Assembly (NCBI GenBank): GCA_002189035.1
Contig: NEEC01000007.1
Location: 2,666,001-2,730,000 of the forward strand
Direction: 5' to 3'
From: Utricularia gibba
Lineage: Eukaryota > Streptophyta > Magnoliopsida > Lamiales > Lentibulariaceae
Length of the DNA stretch: 64,000 bases
Under the pieces are notes generated by a model. The model had not been told where the DNA came from. It did no database searches and saw only the letters and a program-made list of their open reading frames with translations. A program made the position numbers and the translations under genes. Of this stretch, positions 22,575 through 35,658 are shown in pieces. Numbering within the stretch: the stretch's first letter is position 1; each line of letters opens with the position of its first letter.

Positions 22575-24266
22575 TTACTTGTGCTGTTGCTTCTTCCATA
22601 GTACTCCAAACCTTTTCAGCAGATTCCCATTTCTTTTCTTATGCATCTCTTCATCCCCATAAGTTAACTTTACAGGGCTGTTGATTTTCCCACCAAGCAC
22701 CCCATCACTCTCTGCAGCCACTATTGAGGCAGCTACCTCTGCAGCTTTTCTCCATTGTTCTGACTGCATCTTAAGCTTCCTCAACTCACATTCCATCTCT
22801 GAGTTCCCCCTTACGAGGGTTTCTAGTTCCTGCATCAGCCACTCGGACTCTTTTTTGTTCTTTTCTATTTCAGCAGCAGCTTCCCTCTCTATTTTGAACT
22901 CACTCATTTTCTTGAGGCGTGACTTCAGCGCTGTGCTTTCTGTTGTTGCATTCTCCAATTCCATCTCTTTGACTGTCAAATGAGCTTTGAGGGATTCTGT
23001 TTCTACCTTCAGATTGTTCAGTTCCATCTCCATTTCAAGCTTACGATGGCCTGAGCTTTTGCTATTAAGCTGCATTACAAGCATTGCATTCCTCTCTTGG
23101 GAGGACTGCAGTCGTGTTTCCATGTCCATTAGATTTTCTGTAAGCTGATCCGCTTCGTTTTTTGATCTTCTAATCTCCGCTTCCAGCTCACCCTGCCTCT
23201 GCTTCGATGCAGAATTCATGATTTTAATGATTTCAACGGCATCTTGTGTCTCCTCCTCTTTGCGGATTAGCTCTTCATCATATCGGATGCAAGCAGCCTC
23301 TAGAGCAGATTTCAATCCTTCAAGTTCAAGCTTCAAACAAGCAATATCCATTTCATTTAGCATCTCCTCATCTAATCTAAGCTCATTTTGATCCAAGTAT
23401 CGCTCTTCAAGACATTTAACATGAGCTCTTGAATGTGTGAGCTCGGAAGCAAGGACCTCACAGGCTTCTGAAGCTTCACAACTTCGTGCATTAAGTATCT
23501 CAGTCATTACTTTTGCCTCCACCAGTTGCAGTAGTGTTCCATCAATGGCTTCTAAGGCCAGACCTTCAGATCGCTTAGCTTCACTTGTCTTAATCTTTAG
23601 CTCTTCCAAAACCGAACAAGCATCCTGCAGCTCCATCTTCAGCTCATGGAGCTGCTTCTGCTGCGATTCAAACTGCTTCTTACGTGCTGCTTCGAATACA
23701 GCTTGCGATTCCAGCTGCTCTCTGAGAAGCTTGATCTCATCCATTGCAGAAACCAAGGCAACAGACTCCAAAACTTGCTTCTGAGAATCCTCCAACTTCT
23801 TGGACAGTGCCGAGAGCTTCTTCCTTGACTCCTCTGCATCTTTTTGTGCTTCCTTTTTCAGTGATTCTGCAGAGATCAACTGATCCTTCACAATATCAAG
23901 TTTGTTTTCCAGTTGAAAAATATGCGACTCCATTTCTGTAACTCTGATGGGACCTTTATCCTGAAAATTCTTCACAAAACCAAATTCACTTCAGTGGTTT
24001 CCAAACAGAGGACATGAAAAGATTGAGCAACATAATACCTCACTGAGTCTCCGTGTTGGCAAACCACAATCAGAGAGCCTAGCCGTTCTCTCTTTGGATG
24101 ATTTGCCAGCAAGATTCAATGACGATACTGTAGGATCTAAGTATCTTGGGCTCGTCTTAACAAGATGAAGTAAACCACTAGAACCACCTTGAGGAGGATC
24201 CTTGAGAAGCATCTCTGAAGAACCAGGCTTTACAGAAATCCTTTTAACTGGCTTTGAAGATTTCAT
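22575..24266 (-). CDS. ICR/RIP-type coiled-coil ROP GTPase effector
   Basis: Two coding exons (24266-24039 and 23960-22575) encode 537 residues. The N-terminal 76 residues are basic and Ser-rich (MKSSKPVKRISVKPGSS, RLSDCGLPTRRLSE). From about residue 80 to 500 the protein is nearly continuous heptad-repeat coiled coil rich in Glu, Lys and Leu. The C-terminus, GNLLKRFGVLWKKQQHK, closely resembles the GVLWKK tail shared by Interactor of Constitutive active ROPs proteins. In that family the C-terminal region binds activated ROP/RAC GTPases, and the proteins act as scaffolds for exocytosis, microtubule ordering and polarity. Microtubule binding by the basic N-terminus is inference. A non-coding 5' exon upstream of 24267 is likely because an intron-like stretch precedes the start. 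WEB-family coiled-coil proteins are the main alternative, but the tail favours ICR. Confidence 0.85.
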
Positions 24267-25290
24267 TCTGCAACAAATAAAGGCATGATAAATCTTGCAA
24301 ATACCCTACAAGGGATTCACATTTGAGTTACCAAAACGACAATAAACTAAATCAATGGACAGAACTACAAAGAGATTCCAATACAGACACGGGGAAATGC
24401 ACATTTCAAAGAGATTTAGAGCTAATGAGAAGAGGCACTTGATGCATTCATTCTTGCAAGTAAACCAAAAACTACCTCGCTTCAGGGCTCTCCATGTTTC
24501 ACTTAACTCGCGCAAGGCAAGGCTTCACCTTTGAGTACACCACTTCAGACCCAGAAGTTTAAACACAAAAAGAGTTACTTTTACTGCAGTTAAATGAGCA
24601 AAAGAACTGAAACAAGCCATACATTCCCATCTCAAAGGAACGTTGCAAGATCCAGAAATGTATGTATGTTATTCGAACAAGATCCGCGACCCGTGAAGCC
24701 TCCTGCTATTATCTTTTAACAGCGGGTCTGAAATGTATTGTCCCTACCCAGAAATAATGCAGGAGCAGCAATCACGTGCTAGGCTCCATGAAAAGCCAAG
24801 CCGAGCCACGCTTGAAAAGATGCCGCCTTCCATTTGCAATACCAGTCACCACAACAGAAAAAGTTGTGAGCAACAGAGCAAGAAATGGGGAAACTCCCCT
24901 CCCCCTTTGTTCCACTTATCTGGTTTCTACTTCCTCTATCCCACTTGCACGGCCCGATTGCTGATGGCCCATGACATCAAAGTCCAAAACCATGTACACC
25001 CTTCTTCTTCTTCCTCAAATGATACTTGGTATCGTCAAGTGTCGCCATTCCAAACCTACATCCACTCAATTCATCACTAGCAGCCAATACACCTCGTGGA
25101 CCCCAAAATGTATGGTTCCAAGAAACGAACAGAGTCGCCCGCCACCGTGCTCCAATCCGTAAACCCCGCCCGCTAGCAAGTTTCATACCTGCTGAACACA
25201 GTGGAGAAGTCGGCGTCTGGGGGCTGAGTCGTGAACTCACGCGCCACCCTGCCCCTCCCATCTCCACTCTCAGTGCAACGGAATAACCTC
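24267..25290 (-). promoter_or_regulatory. 5' leader and promoter region of the ICR gene
   Basis: This 1 kb upstream of the minus-strand ICR start has mixed composition and then becomes GC- and CT-rich on the + strand near 25120-25280. ORFs here overlap on both strands and show no conserved motif, so I treat it as leader and promoter DNA. Confidence 0.4.
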
Positions 25291-25352
25291 GTCGTCATGT
25301 ACCATTATCCCTCTCACACTCTCATCAACCAAAAAAAACCACCTTTTTTGTA

Positions 25353-25406
25353 ATTTTTATTTTTTTAATCGAAAAAAGTATATTTTTTCGAAAAATAAAA
25401 ATTAAA
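25353..25406. repeat. AT-rich imperfect hairpin
   Basis: The arms AATTTTTATTTTTTTAATCG plus AAAAAA and TTTTTTCGAAAAATAAAAATT are near reverse complements around a 5-base loop. The stem could form a cruciform or be the remnant of a MITE. Confidence 0.6.
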
Positions 25407-28081
25407 AAAACTGGTTTTGAAAAATTATAATAAAAAAAATCCCGAATAAGAAAATGCAAACAAAAGGTGTTGTGAATGGGCGCATATTAAAATACAAAGG
25501 GCATGCGGTATGCAGTGGCTGTGGTTGGTAGGGGAAATGTAATGCAAATGATTCTGCATTTCATTTAATGCGTGGTGACGTTTCAGGGACACGGTTTCGG
25601 ATTGGGTCAAATTTAAGATTCCCTTCTCCTTTTTTAAAAAATATAAAAATTGTAAAAATCTGCAGTGTATCCACTACGGTTTGGGATTGCACGTGTGCGT
25701 CCACACCCTAGGTACTGTGTGGAATTTAAAGCAAAATCTGCAGTGTTAGATTTTGGTCCTAAGGTGCTTGCAATGAAACCTAGTAGTTACATGTTGAAAA
25801 TGTGCTACCACATTCATCAAATTCAAAGGTTTTCATTAGGTAATTAGGGGATCGTCCACAACAAGTTCATGATTGATCATTCATGTTGTGTAAGTATGAA
25901 ATTCAAATATTATCTAAAAATCATAAACCGATAAAGTTAATGATATAAATTTTCAAAAAGTAATTTTAAGTGCTTTAGTAATATACTATTTTTCTCTCTA
26001 TGAAGTCTTAAGTATTATTCTGTAAAATTTTTGAAACATATTTTTATTTTTCAAAATTATTTTTAAAAAATATAAATAATAAATAAAAGTAATCAATTCA
26101 TTAATTTTTCAAAAATAATTTTTGTAGTATAATTTTAAAAGTATTTTTTTTATATAATTACTTTTACAATTAAAAATATTCTATAATAAAATTATTTTTA
26201 TTTTTGAAAAGTATAAATAGATTTTAAAAATTTTTCAGAATATGTTGGGAACATATTGCTGCTATTTAAGGAACAAAAGGAGGCTTGTTGACTCCATAAT
26301 ATCCAATTACAAACTCTCCTTAGTGTAAAATTATTAAACTCATGAAGTTTTTATTGAATTCATCAAAAGAGTTTAATTACAACTACTTGATTTAATACAG
26401 AACAAACAAAAAGACTGATTTTTGGTCATCTGAAAAAATTCTCGTGCATCATTCATCTTGATAACATCTTATTTTATATTTTTTAATATTTTATTTACAT
26501 TTGCACATATTATTTAAAAATTTAAATCTCCCATTAAAAAAAACTTCTTGAAAAGCATAAGTCATATGGAGCCTCCATGTTAAATCTACTCATCAAGCCT
26601 ATACATCATCAATAATAATAGATCAATTGGCCCAGTTTGCATGTTGCAATTTTTACATCAATTATAGATCACAAGTAAAAGAATAATTCATGTCATCTCT
26701 ATCCAATGGAAGGAGAATCAGGTTGGCATCATGCTTGAAAATGAGAGATTAAATCTACATTGCTATCAGTCCAGAATCCTTCTTACTCATGCGCTCTGGT
26801 GTCCTGTTCATTGCAAGAAAGAAAGTTAGATTCTCAAACCATTTAAGGAGCATGGAGCAACATGGGGTCCTTTAATGGAATCAAACCAGGTTCAATTTGT
26901 CATAAATTCCTCCAAATCATTGTGTATGACATTGAAAACTCCAAAAATCACTACATCTCTAAGGCATCTTGATCATTTATTGTAAAAATATTTTCTTTCT
27001 AGTATAAGCACAACATCTTGTCTCTCTTACTTTCCATGCTAATCAATCACAAGCTTAGCATCTAATTTGATTATTTGTGAAAAGAAGTTAAATGAATGAA
27101 TTTGAGTGGTTTTTACAATAAGACAAAATTATTAGATTCAAATATGCTGGAAAATATTGTAACCATAATATTAGATGAAATCATAATATGTGGATGAGAT
27201 CAAATATGCTTGCTTCATAACAGATGGAAATTAATTCATTTATATATAAAAAATAATTATACTCTCATCATTTTTTCAATATAAATAAAAAATAAGGATA
27301 AATACATAAAACGAGTGTAAAAAATATATATATATATCTTAACCTTCAAATTGGAAGATGAAATTTTAATATATCTATTAACATTTTTCATTTAATACAT
27401 TACAACCATAAGTATAAATAGGAGCAAATCTTGTTATACATTTGCATCTTTTAAGTAGATGTGTATTGGAACACATGAAAGCATTCGTGAACTATTCATG
27501 CAATGATAAATGTCCTCCAATACATCAATGCAACACACTGCAAGAGGAACACTTGTATGCCTCTTTTTAATTGTTTTGCATTTGAAACATGTAATCTAAA
27601 GTAGCAACATTTTTCTATATTCATATGTGCGACTTTTGGGTTCTTATCAAGGTGTATTAGAAAATTAATCATCCTTCTTAGAATGCTTAAAAAAGTAGAC
27701 ATCGTATATGTAATAAATTGATCATAATATATACGAGAAAAAGATAAGATGGCCATTTTTCTAAATAACTCTTTATTATCAAACAAAAGAAGGGAGCTTG
27801 AATAAAAGGTTAATGTAATAAACACGATGATGGTGATGTGATATTCATTGGTCTAGTCATCTTATCTTATGAATTAATTATATAGTATAGTATTGTGATT
27901 ATCTTATTATTGACAGTACTACGTCTACACGACCATTGCTTTGATTATAATAAATTTTTTGCTTCGTTCTATAAAATGTATCTCGTTTTTTATACCTATT
28001 TTTTCATTGTTGAACAAGAGTAGAGTAGTTCATCATACGATAATAAGTAGTAGGCGTTGGATTGGGAATCATTTCCGATAG

Positions 28082-28096
28082 CCCCCCCCCCCCCCC
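28082..28096 (+). repeat. Homopolymer run of 15 C
   Basis: Fifteen consecutive C lie in otherwise AT-rich DNA. Such runs are rare in plant intergenic DNA and are prone to sequencing-length error. Confidence 0.95.
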
Positions 28097-29505
28097 GTGG
28101 AGAGAACACATTAACATGGCTTGAAAATGAAGCACCCGCCGTCGAGTTAGGTGCAAACCCTAGGCGATCATTCAATTCCATCTTAGTGCGGTTGCTCGGA
28201 AGTAAATGCCAATCGCGACACTTCATAACACACATTTTGTTGCATGGAGTCAAACTAAGGGTTTGTCATTGTTATCCACATGGTACACCCATTAAAGAAA
28301 TATATCATTTTATTTAATTTTAATTTACATATGTTTCTTACCCACAATTAAAAAAACACAACATCACATAAAACTAAAATTATTTCAATCTTTTTTTATT
28401 TTTTTTTCAGAGAGATGCACACTACGTTGCTTCATTTTTTAAAAACTATTCTGTAGCACGAACTATTTATAATAATGATTTGATTACAATTCAATTCATT
28501 TTAAAATATAAAAAAATAAACCACGATCCAATCATAATTCAATTGCAGTTGAACCCTAATTAGAAAACAATCGAATCATTCAAATTTTATTTTATTTTTT
28601 AAAAACAGTGGTTTACATTTTTTTATTGAAATTATTTTATTTAATATGAACGTTTGGTAATAAGTTTTAAATTTCAAATTTTTTTGAATAATTTTAAATG
28701 CCCAACATATTTTTATTGAAAAAAAAGTTAGTTTTACGTTAAATCTTGGACATATTTTTATTTAAAATGTAGAGTCATATGTCTGATAGGGAAATTCCAT
28801 ATTAATTATAAATAAAAGAGTGAACATGTTTAAATAAAAGTATCTCATAATTTTATATGTTATTTTCTCCAAAAGAAAATAACGTAAAATTATAAGAATT
28901 GAATATCATAAGTATACAATATTGTATAAAAAAAAGGATGAATTGTTAAAATAAATCTGTCAATCAAATGTATTTTAAATATATTTTATCTTAAACTATA
29001 TAATTACGATTTTAAACCATCAACTAATCATCACATGGCTCATTAATCACCTTCGGCGCTCTTCTAAACAAACATCAATCACATGTTATGTTTATTTGGT
29101 ATTTTTAATTAACCAAACAGACGGCCAGCTTAGCAGCTCTATACGAAATATTTACATTTTTTTAGCATATGGTCCCTGAACAGTGAAGAAATTATATTTT
29201 AAGCTGGGCCTATACCTAGTTGGTCCCTCTACTTTTTATCTGAATTTTTTATTTTTATTTTCGTGAATGTACTAATAAAAAAGAGGGTGAAGTTACCGTC
29301 ATCGACCCGGCCGAGCTGAAATCAAACCGGGTTTGGTAAAGCCACGGACTGAAAAATTAGATTTTAATTGTGGGGAAATTAAAAGTTAAAACCTGGAAAT
29401 TGGGGAAAAAATGGGTATGAATTGTGAAAAGACGTGTTTATCCTCAACTGTAATCTTTATATTTCACCCTAACAGAGGAGGCGGTGTGTGTGTGTCTGTG
29501 TGGGA

Positions 29506-30569
29506 ATGGAGTCGAGTGTTATAACTGCAACGCTGACGCAGTTGCAGCAGTCGCCGGTGACGAGCCCGTGCGCCGCCTGCAAGGTACTCCGGAGGCGGTG
29601 CTTGCAGAACTGCGTCTTGGCGCCGTATTTTCCGCCGGATGATTCGATCAAGTTTGCCTCCGCCCATCGCGTCTTTGGAGCCAGCAATATCATCAAGCTC
29701 CTGCAGGTGAGGCTCCCTCGTTCTGCTTTGATCCGATGCCGAGCCAGGGTGGTGATCGTAGGTACACTTGAGACCCCACCCGGTCCCCTCCCATCTCTCC
29801 ATCGGCATTGTAGCTCCCCCCTCCCATTCTCCTCATTTTGAACTTAGAATTGAAAGTCAGAACTCAGAGAGTGTAGTGATCACCATGAACCATCAGGAAT
29901 CACAACCAGTTTCATCTGTGTTTCATCATATTAACCAAAAACTCAATCCCGCACAACTAATGGATTCTTATCATCACTCAGATAGTTTTGTAAACTTGTT
30001 TTCAGTGTGAAATACTTGTGATTCCACCAAACCCTAGTTTTCTGTGACTTTTTTGCTGATAAATGAGTAAACCAACCGTGTTTCTGCTACAAATTCAAGA
30101 AAAAAAGTCGATTCACTTCGCATCATACACTTAAGATTTTGGTGTTAAAATATCAGAAGAAATGCCTGCTGGAAGTGCTTTTTATTCTTTCGAGAATAGA
30201 ATCTGTTGCATGATGCTTTGGATAGTATATTATGGTTCCAATTTTCTTCCACAGGAGCTCCCGGAGAGGCAACGAGCGGATGCGGTGAGCAGCATGGTAT
30301 ACGAGGCCAACGCCCGGCTGCGCGACCCGGTGTACGGCTGCGCAGGCGCGATTTACCAGCTTCAACAGCAGATCAACGAGCTCCAGGCTCAGCTCGCAAA
30401 ATCTCGAGCCGAGATGAACGCGTTGCGACTCCAATACGCGACCCTCGCCTCCTCCTTGTTCCTCCAGCCGCCGCATTCGCAGCCGCTCTTCGCCGGCGAC
30501 TATACCTCCGGAGGACATCCGCATTCGCTGGGGACTCCCTTCGAGTATTATTCCAGTTTTATGGGGTGA
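29506..30569 (+). CDS. Class I LOB-domain transcription factor (LBD1/LBD11-like)
   Basis: Two exons (29506-29706 and 30255-30569) encode 171 residues. The LOB domain fills residues 20-120. It begins with the zinc-binding C-x2-C-x6-C-x3-C block (CAACKVLRRRCLQNC), continues through the GAS block (FASAHRVFGASNIIKLLQ, RADAVSSMVYEANAR, RDPVYGCAGAI), and ends in the leucine-zipper-like QLQQQINELQAQLAKSRAE. A complete zipper marks class I. The single intron after LLQ is the conserved LBD intron position. An upstream in-frame ATG at 29488 would add six Cys/Val residues not typical of the family, so the ATG at 29506 is preferred. LBD1 and LBD11 relatives act in cambium and organ-boundary development; that role is family inference. 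The tail after the domain is short and Ser/Pro-rich. Confidence 0.95.
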
Positions 30570-30699
30570 GCGTTCACTTGCTGCAGGAAACACAGGTTTC
30601 CAAAGTAGCGGAACATGCGCTCTCTCTCGTCATGTTCCTAATCTTTTTCAACGTGCTCATAATATTCTTTTTTATTTATTTATTTTCTCAAATAATAAC

Positions 30700-31245
30700 C
30701 TGGTGTTGTTTTAAAAACGGGTTAAATCAATTATATCTTTTAGTTATGATTTTCAGTTACTTTTTTTAGAATGAGTCCAACTGGATTCACTAATTTTAAA
30801 TTATATTTATCAAAATATTAGAATATAATTATAAAATTATAATTTAATTCATTAAAATATTGAAAATATAAAAAAATAAAAATTATGTACTTAAAATTGA
30901 TATAATTACATTAAAAAAATTTATCAAAATCATATTGATAGGCTCATATCTTATTCAAATAATCTATAATTCAAATACAAATGAGTATTTTTTTAATATC
31001 AATACAAATACATATATAAAAATATAATTATTAAGATTTATTATATATATATATATATATCAAATATTAACATATTTTATATTTTTTTCGTAACCATTTG
31101 TATAAGATAACAATAATAATTAAAAAAAAATAAAAAAAATAAAAGTAAAAAAATAGAATTGGATTCACTACATTAAAATATCGATCCGATCTAACACGAT
31201 CTGACCATGGGTCAAACCCATGTTTTTAAAACATTGATTCTATTT
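30700..31245. mobile_element. Possible degraded MITE-like element
   Basis: An AT-rich block begins near 30703 with TGTTTTAAAAACGGGTTAAA. It ends near 31240 with GGGTCAAACCCATGTTTTTAAAACA. The second is roughly the reverse complement of the first, as in the common plant elements with TTTTAAAAC-GGGTT ends. I could not find a target-site duplication, so the boundaries are approximate and this is tentative. There are no ORFs of note, and an (AT)n run lies at about 31042-31061. Confidence 0.3.
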
Positions 31246-31678
31246 GAAGTTCTAATTTTATTAATGTTTAATTTAGGATTAAGTATATTATATAATTTAA
31301 AAGATCTAACGAATTCCATCATATTATACTCATTAGCCAATATTTTCGTCAAATTTAATAAAATTCAAATTTATTAATACGATTTGATTCAATAATTTTT
31401 ATAAAAAATAGAATAAATTTGAAATTTTAAAGTATAAAATTGTAAAAAAATTATTTTTCTTTTTTATAAGATTTTGTTGAATCCAATTCTTAAAATGAGT
31501 AAACTAGATCCATATTTCAGGTATTCGGGTTTAAGATGGGTGGGTCTCACTCTAATTTCGAAAGGTTCCTTGGGCACCGAACCCTAGTTTGTGTAGCCTT
31601 TAGCGGGAAAATATATAGTAGAATCGCGCGCTTGAAATTCAACACTTTGGGAGTGGATCGGATCGACGAGAGGGGAAG

Positions 31679-33053
31679 ATGGCGGAGAAGGAGCACGAGG
31701 CAGCGGAGCCGGAGGCACTGCCGAGGACTGTCGTGCGCCGTCTAGTGAAGGAGAAGTTGTCGCAACTCTCCTCCGATACCGAGATATCTCTTCTTCGGGA
31801 TTCTCTCTCGGCATTCTCTGAAAGCGCGCGAGTGTTCATCCACTACCTCTCCGCTACGTAAGCTGTCCCAAATGTCACTTACTTTTGCCTGGTTAAATTG
31901 ATTTGGGCGTATAAACGTTAAAATGTCGCGTGGTATTTTGGCTAACAAGAATTGAGAATTGCAGTTCTGTTGTCGCTTGATCAAGAATGTGATGGTGATT
32001 TTTTATTAACGTGGTTTTCTATGCGCGCTGCGTCTATTAGGGGTAGGGGCGTTGAATATGCAAAAAACAAATCAAGATTTCTTCTTTGGTAAATTCTTAA
32101 CTTAATGGTCTGAGGCAATTAGTTCGAGCGTGCTTGTTCAGGCTTTCTATGCTGAAGGTGCTGGAATGGGTATTGCAATGAGAGCCATTGTCATTATTCC
32201 GCAGCTTTTACTCTGTAGGAATGAGTGTAGCTGCTGTGAATTTCTAAGTCCTGGGGTTTCTGCTGCATATTTGGAGATAAATAGCATGTATTAGGTGTGA
32301 TCTTGATTGCTTAGGCTCATTTCTGCTTATTTTTAAGAGGGGATTTTCTATGGATAAAACAACGTACGCTCAATGTTTTAAAGAATTATATTTGCATGTC
32401 AAAATGCAGTGCACACGACATATGCAAGGAGTCAAACAGGCAAATTATCAATGCTGAAGATGTATTTAAGGCATTAGAAGAGATAGAATTTCCAGAATTC
32501 ATTGGCCCTCTCAAAGTTGCACTTGAAGGTACCCGTCCCAACTCTCTACTTCATTGGGTGTTTTTTTTCCAGGTTTTGTTTATCCTATTTGAGATCTAGT
32601 AGGCATAGCTCCTCCAATTTCCTTATCAGATTCATCTAGATCTTGCGGTTGTCTGTTGTGATAGCTGTAGATCTTAGAGATTATCTGCTTCGTTGATAAC
32701 GATGGGCTTATGATAGGGGATGATCTGCACTACGTATTTGTATGATAAATGAACAACATGAAATTCATCTGTATTCCATCTGAAGCCTTAATCAAACTTT
32801 TTGAGTCATTTGTCTCTCTTAATATGGTTCACATGTTTTCCCATCGCCAAGCTTCAAAGCTTCCAACATGGATTTGATTTAACCAGTTTTGTTATGTGTA
32901 ACAGACTTTAGACAGAAGAATTCAGATAAGAAGGTAGCAACTTCATCGGCAAAGCTCAAAGACGGAAGGCAAGCAAAGAGGAAAGAGTCACCTGCCAAAA
33001 CTGAAGCTCAGAGAAGCCGAAAAAGGCATGATGCTGAAGACAATGAAGAATAG
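31679..33053 (+). CDS. Histone-fold subunit of DNA polymerase epsilon (POLE3/DPB4-like, NF-YB11 type)
   Basis: Three exons (31679-31857, 32410-32528, 32905-33053) encode 148 residues. The histone fold occupies about residues 15-105: LPRTVVRRLVKEKL (helix 1), SLLRDSLSAFSESARVFIHYLSATA (helix 2), then RQIINAEDVFKALEEIEF (helix 3). The sequence matches the POLE3/Dpb4 branch rather than trimer-forming NF-YB, because the alpha-C segment is followed by a basic, lysine-rich tail (KRKESPAKTEAQRSRKR) ending DAEDNEE. The partner is expected to be the POLE4/DPB3-like NF-YC10 protein. Together they bind double-stranded DNA in the leading-strand polymerase and help chromatin inheritance. Heat-stress roles have been described for related Arabidopsis complexes; that is background, not visible here. 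The gene looks complete and is convergent with the methyltransferase gene. Confidence 0.92.
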
Positions 33054-33405
33054 GACTATGAAGATGATACCAAGGTTACCCCTTGTGCAATATGACTCCT
33101 TAGACACTATAGCTTAACTTGGGCTAGATTTTCAAGCGCCTGGACACTGGTTCCTACTCTTTGTTCTTTTGGTCATCCGATTCATCTATTTGGGGACCAA
33201 TTTTTTTGCGAAAGTTGATCTGAAAAATAAAGAACAAAGCATCATCATGTGAACAGCGACCCTGCATTACAGGAATGGTTGCCCTTACTAGTTACCAACA
33301 ATGTACAAAACTAGCAAAAGGTGTTTTGACGTCATGTTCTCTCACAAACTATGAATACTGCATTAGCCTCATGGAGCAGAGTCGAAATCGTGCGTTTCTA
33401 GACAT

Positions 33406-35150
33406 TCATGCGACGCCAACTATGTATGCATTCCAAGAATCTTGCTGCATGAAGCTCGTAGCTTCTTCATACTTGGAATCATGTCCAGTGGATAATCCTG
33501 CCGTGCACTTAATGTCTTCACTATCCGGCATCTTGCGTACCCACACATGAACTGAGCGAAATCCGGCCTCTTCTAAGCAATCCTTTACTTCAGGCAATGA
33601 CCATCTGGTATGAATGGAGTGGTGAGAATGAACTCGTGGAAGATGCTTCTAAAATGAAGAAACTATGGACAGATTTGAGGTGCTTACAGTCTCCAGGTGT
33701 AGCTGAATGCATGCTTCAGCTTTTTCTGCTGCTTGTGGAGATGGAAATGGAGACTGATTCTTGTTTTCCTATTGATGATGTCGAATTCAGCTTGCTCCCA
33801 TGTATACTGGCGAGAGGAAGCAGTGCATGAGTGAGATAAAAAACAATTTGACCGATGAAAGAACTTCTGTTTTGCAGAACCGGAAGCAGTATTGAAAACT
33901 AATGTAAAAGAGAGCAGCAACACTAACATACCGTGAAGCTTGTGAATTTCCTCTGCAGTGTCAAAGGGCTCTCTGAAGATGTGCCTCCATACAAGTCCAT
34001 CACAAATATACCACCTTTCTTGCTGAGGGATGCTAGCGCATTCTTGAAGTACAAGATCAGCTCTTTCCGTGAATGCAGACAACAGCAGCTGTAGTTAAAG
34101 GCACACACTATATCTCGATCTGGGAGCTCAGTATTCTTCAATGACTCACGAGAAGTTCTTTCAGTGTCCACTGAATCGTCCACGGTGTCTCCATTGGGAA
34201 CGTTGACTAGTTTACTTAGAAGAGGTTGCAGCACATCTCCATGGAATAGAGATATTCTAGAGTGGACATCAGTCTGAATTCTGTTAAAATTGTTTGCCAT
34301 GCTCCAGTTGAGTGCATCGGCATCCAAATCTAGGCCGACAGCAGTTCGCCTAGGATCACTACGCACCCAAGCCACACTGTCACATACAAAAATGCGAAAA
34401 TCTTCAATATCAACGCCAGGAAAGAATTGGCAACTGGTGAGAGATCATTATTTCTAGAATCAAGAAAACCAAAGGATATGTGCATACCACAAACCAAAAA
34501 ATTCTGGCAGCATAGGCCTTCACCATGCAGTGAACACAGATGCCAAGAACCATAAAATTTGTTCACTTAAACAAATAGATGCCAAGGACACAACAAGTTC
34601 AAGCTGATATAAATGCGGATGCAGAATGAACTGAAATTACCACGAGAGTCGGAAAGGAAATAAAATACGCAGCTGCAGCATTCAAAGTACCTCAACAGAG
34701 CAGTGCCACAAAAATCCTCTTGGAGATGGAGAGGTATCCTTCCACCCACGTACATCAGAAAGAACTTCAGCAGATAGCTAATGTCCCCTTTTGGAGACTA
34801 AATAAATGCACACATAACCCAATAAGATTCATACGATAATAAAAAGAAATAACTACTTTGATGAATCATATGAAAGCCATAAAGGGATGCGGGCCTGCTC
34901 TCACCTGCACGGATTGTTGGTAAAGAGAGAATTTGGAAGGCATATCGGCATCGCATTCTGTCTCCGTATTAAGTTCATTCTCTTCCTTGGATTCCTCGTC
35001 ATCGGAGCCAGAAACAGTCTCTTCTTGACCACATGAAGTTTGTGAGGTTGACATACAATCCAGCATCGCTTCTTCATTCTCCACGAAACCGTAGGAGCTT
35101 CTTTTATCCCTGCGGTGGCTGTGGCTCGCCTTTTTCCCGTGCTTCCCCAT
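33406..35150 (-). CDS. Class I SAM-dependent methyltransferase-like protein
   Basis: Five exons (35150-34905, 34797-34691, 34376-33932, 33806-33688, 33604-33406) close in frame to give 371 residues. The first 80 residues are low-complexity: basic MGKHGKKASHSHRRDKR, then acidic Ser/Glu-rich. The catalytic fold begins near IPLHLQEDFCGTALL and AWVRSDPRRTAVGLDLDADAL, where the Asp-rich turn is motif I/post I for SAM binding. The sequence DIVCAFNYSCCCLHSRKEL lies in the position of motif IV, and KGGIFVMDLYGG corresponds to the following strand. The substrate is unknown; the conserved QEDFCGTA segment is typical of an uncharacterised plant and bacterial methyltransferase group. A Ser-rich linker (NVPNGDTVDDSVDTERTS) interrupts the domain and is probably a loop. 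No transit peptide is obvious. Confidence 0.85.
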
Positions 35151-35658
35151 TTCCCCGCGACACGGCGCCGGCGGGTACCAGAGCGGTTTCTAGAGTTCGG
35201 CGGGCAAATGCCTCGGGGTCAAATGGGCTCTGATTTAAAAGCCGTACCCCCGTAATGGCCCATATTTATTGGGTCCACGCCACGGACCAATAAAGGCCCA
35301 TAATGGGTGGGTCTTTAGGCTCATTAGTATACCGGTTTGATTACTTGGTGATACCTAATTGAGTCCTCTTTAATATTTTTTCCATAATCCAATTTGGGTT
35401 TTGAGATTGAATGATTTATTAGTTCAGTATTCCTCTTATTTGAATATATTTCTCAACAGATTTTTGAGATTTAAAATTTTTACTTCAAAATTCTTTTTAT
35501 TTAAATACGTTATTCAATTTGATTCATATGAGTTAGGATTCTACTCTACGGATGGCTGCAATCCATCTTCTAGAATTTGTTGAAGAAACCAAGGGCTTGT
35601 CAAATAATAATTTGGGGAGATCCTTCGATCCATATATCTCTATGTTACAGAAAAACAA

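Larger units (their letters stand above)
25300..29505. other. AT-rich gene-free region
   Basis: Over 4 kb of strongly AT-rich DNA on both strands contains no ORF with recognisable motifs. It holds an imperfect hairpin (25353-25406), a C15 run (28082-28096) and short AT microsatellites. A better-composed island at about 28040-28300 encodes nothing I recognise. The last few hundred bases are the promoter and leader of the LBD gene, ending in a GT-rich stretch near 29487. Degenerate transposon sequence is the likely origin of most of it. Confidence 0.5.

Noticed and set aside
24733-25286. Overlapping ORFs on both strands upstream of ICR
   Set aside because: Mutually overlapping on both strands without conserved motifs; promoter and leader DNA is the simpler reading.
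25300-29460. Search for CRISPR-like or regularly spaced repeat arrays
   Set aside because: Only AT-rich low-complexity words and isolated homopolymers; no regular repeat-spacer pattern, and the DNA is plant nuclear.
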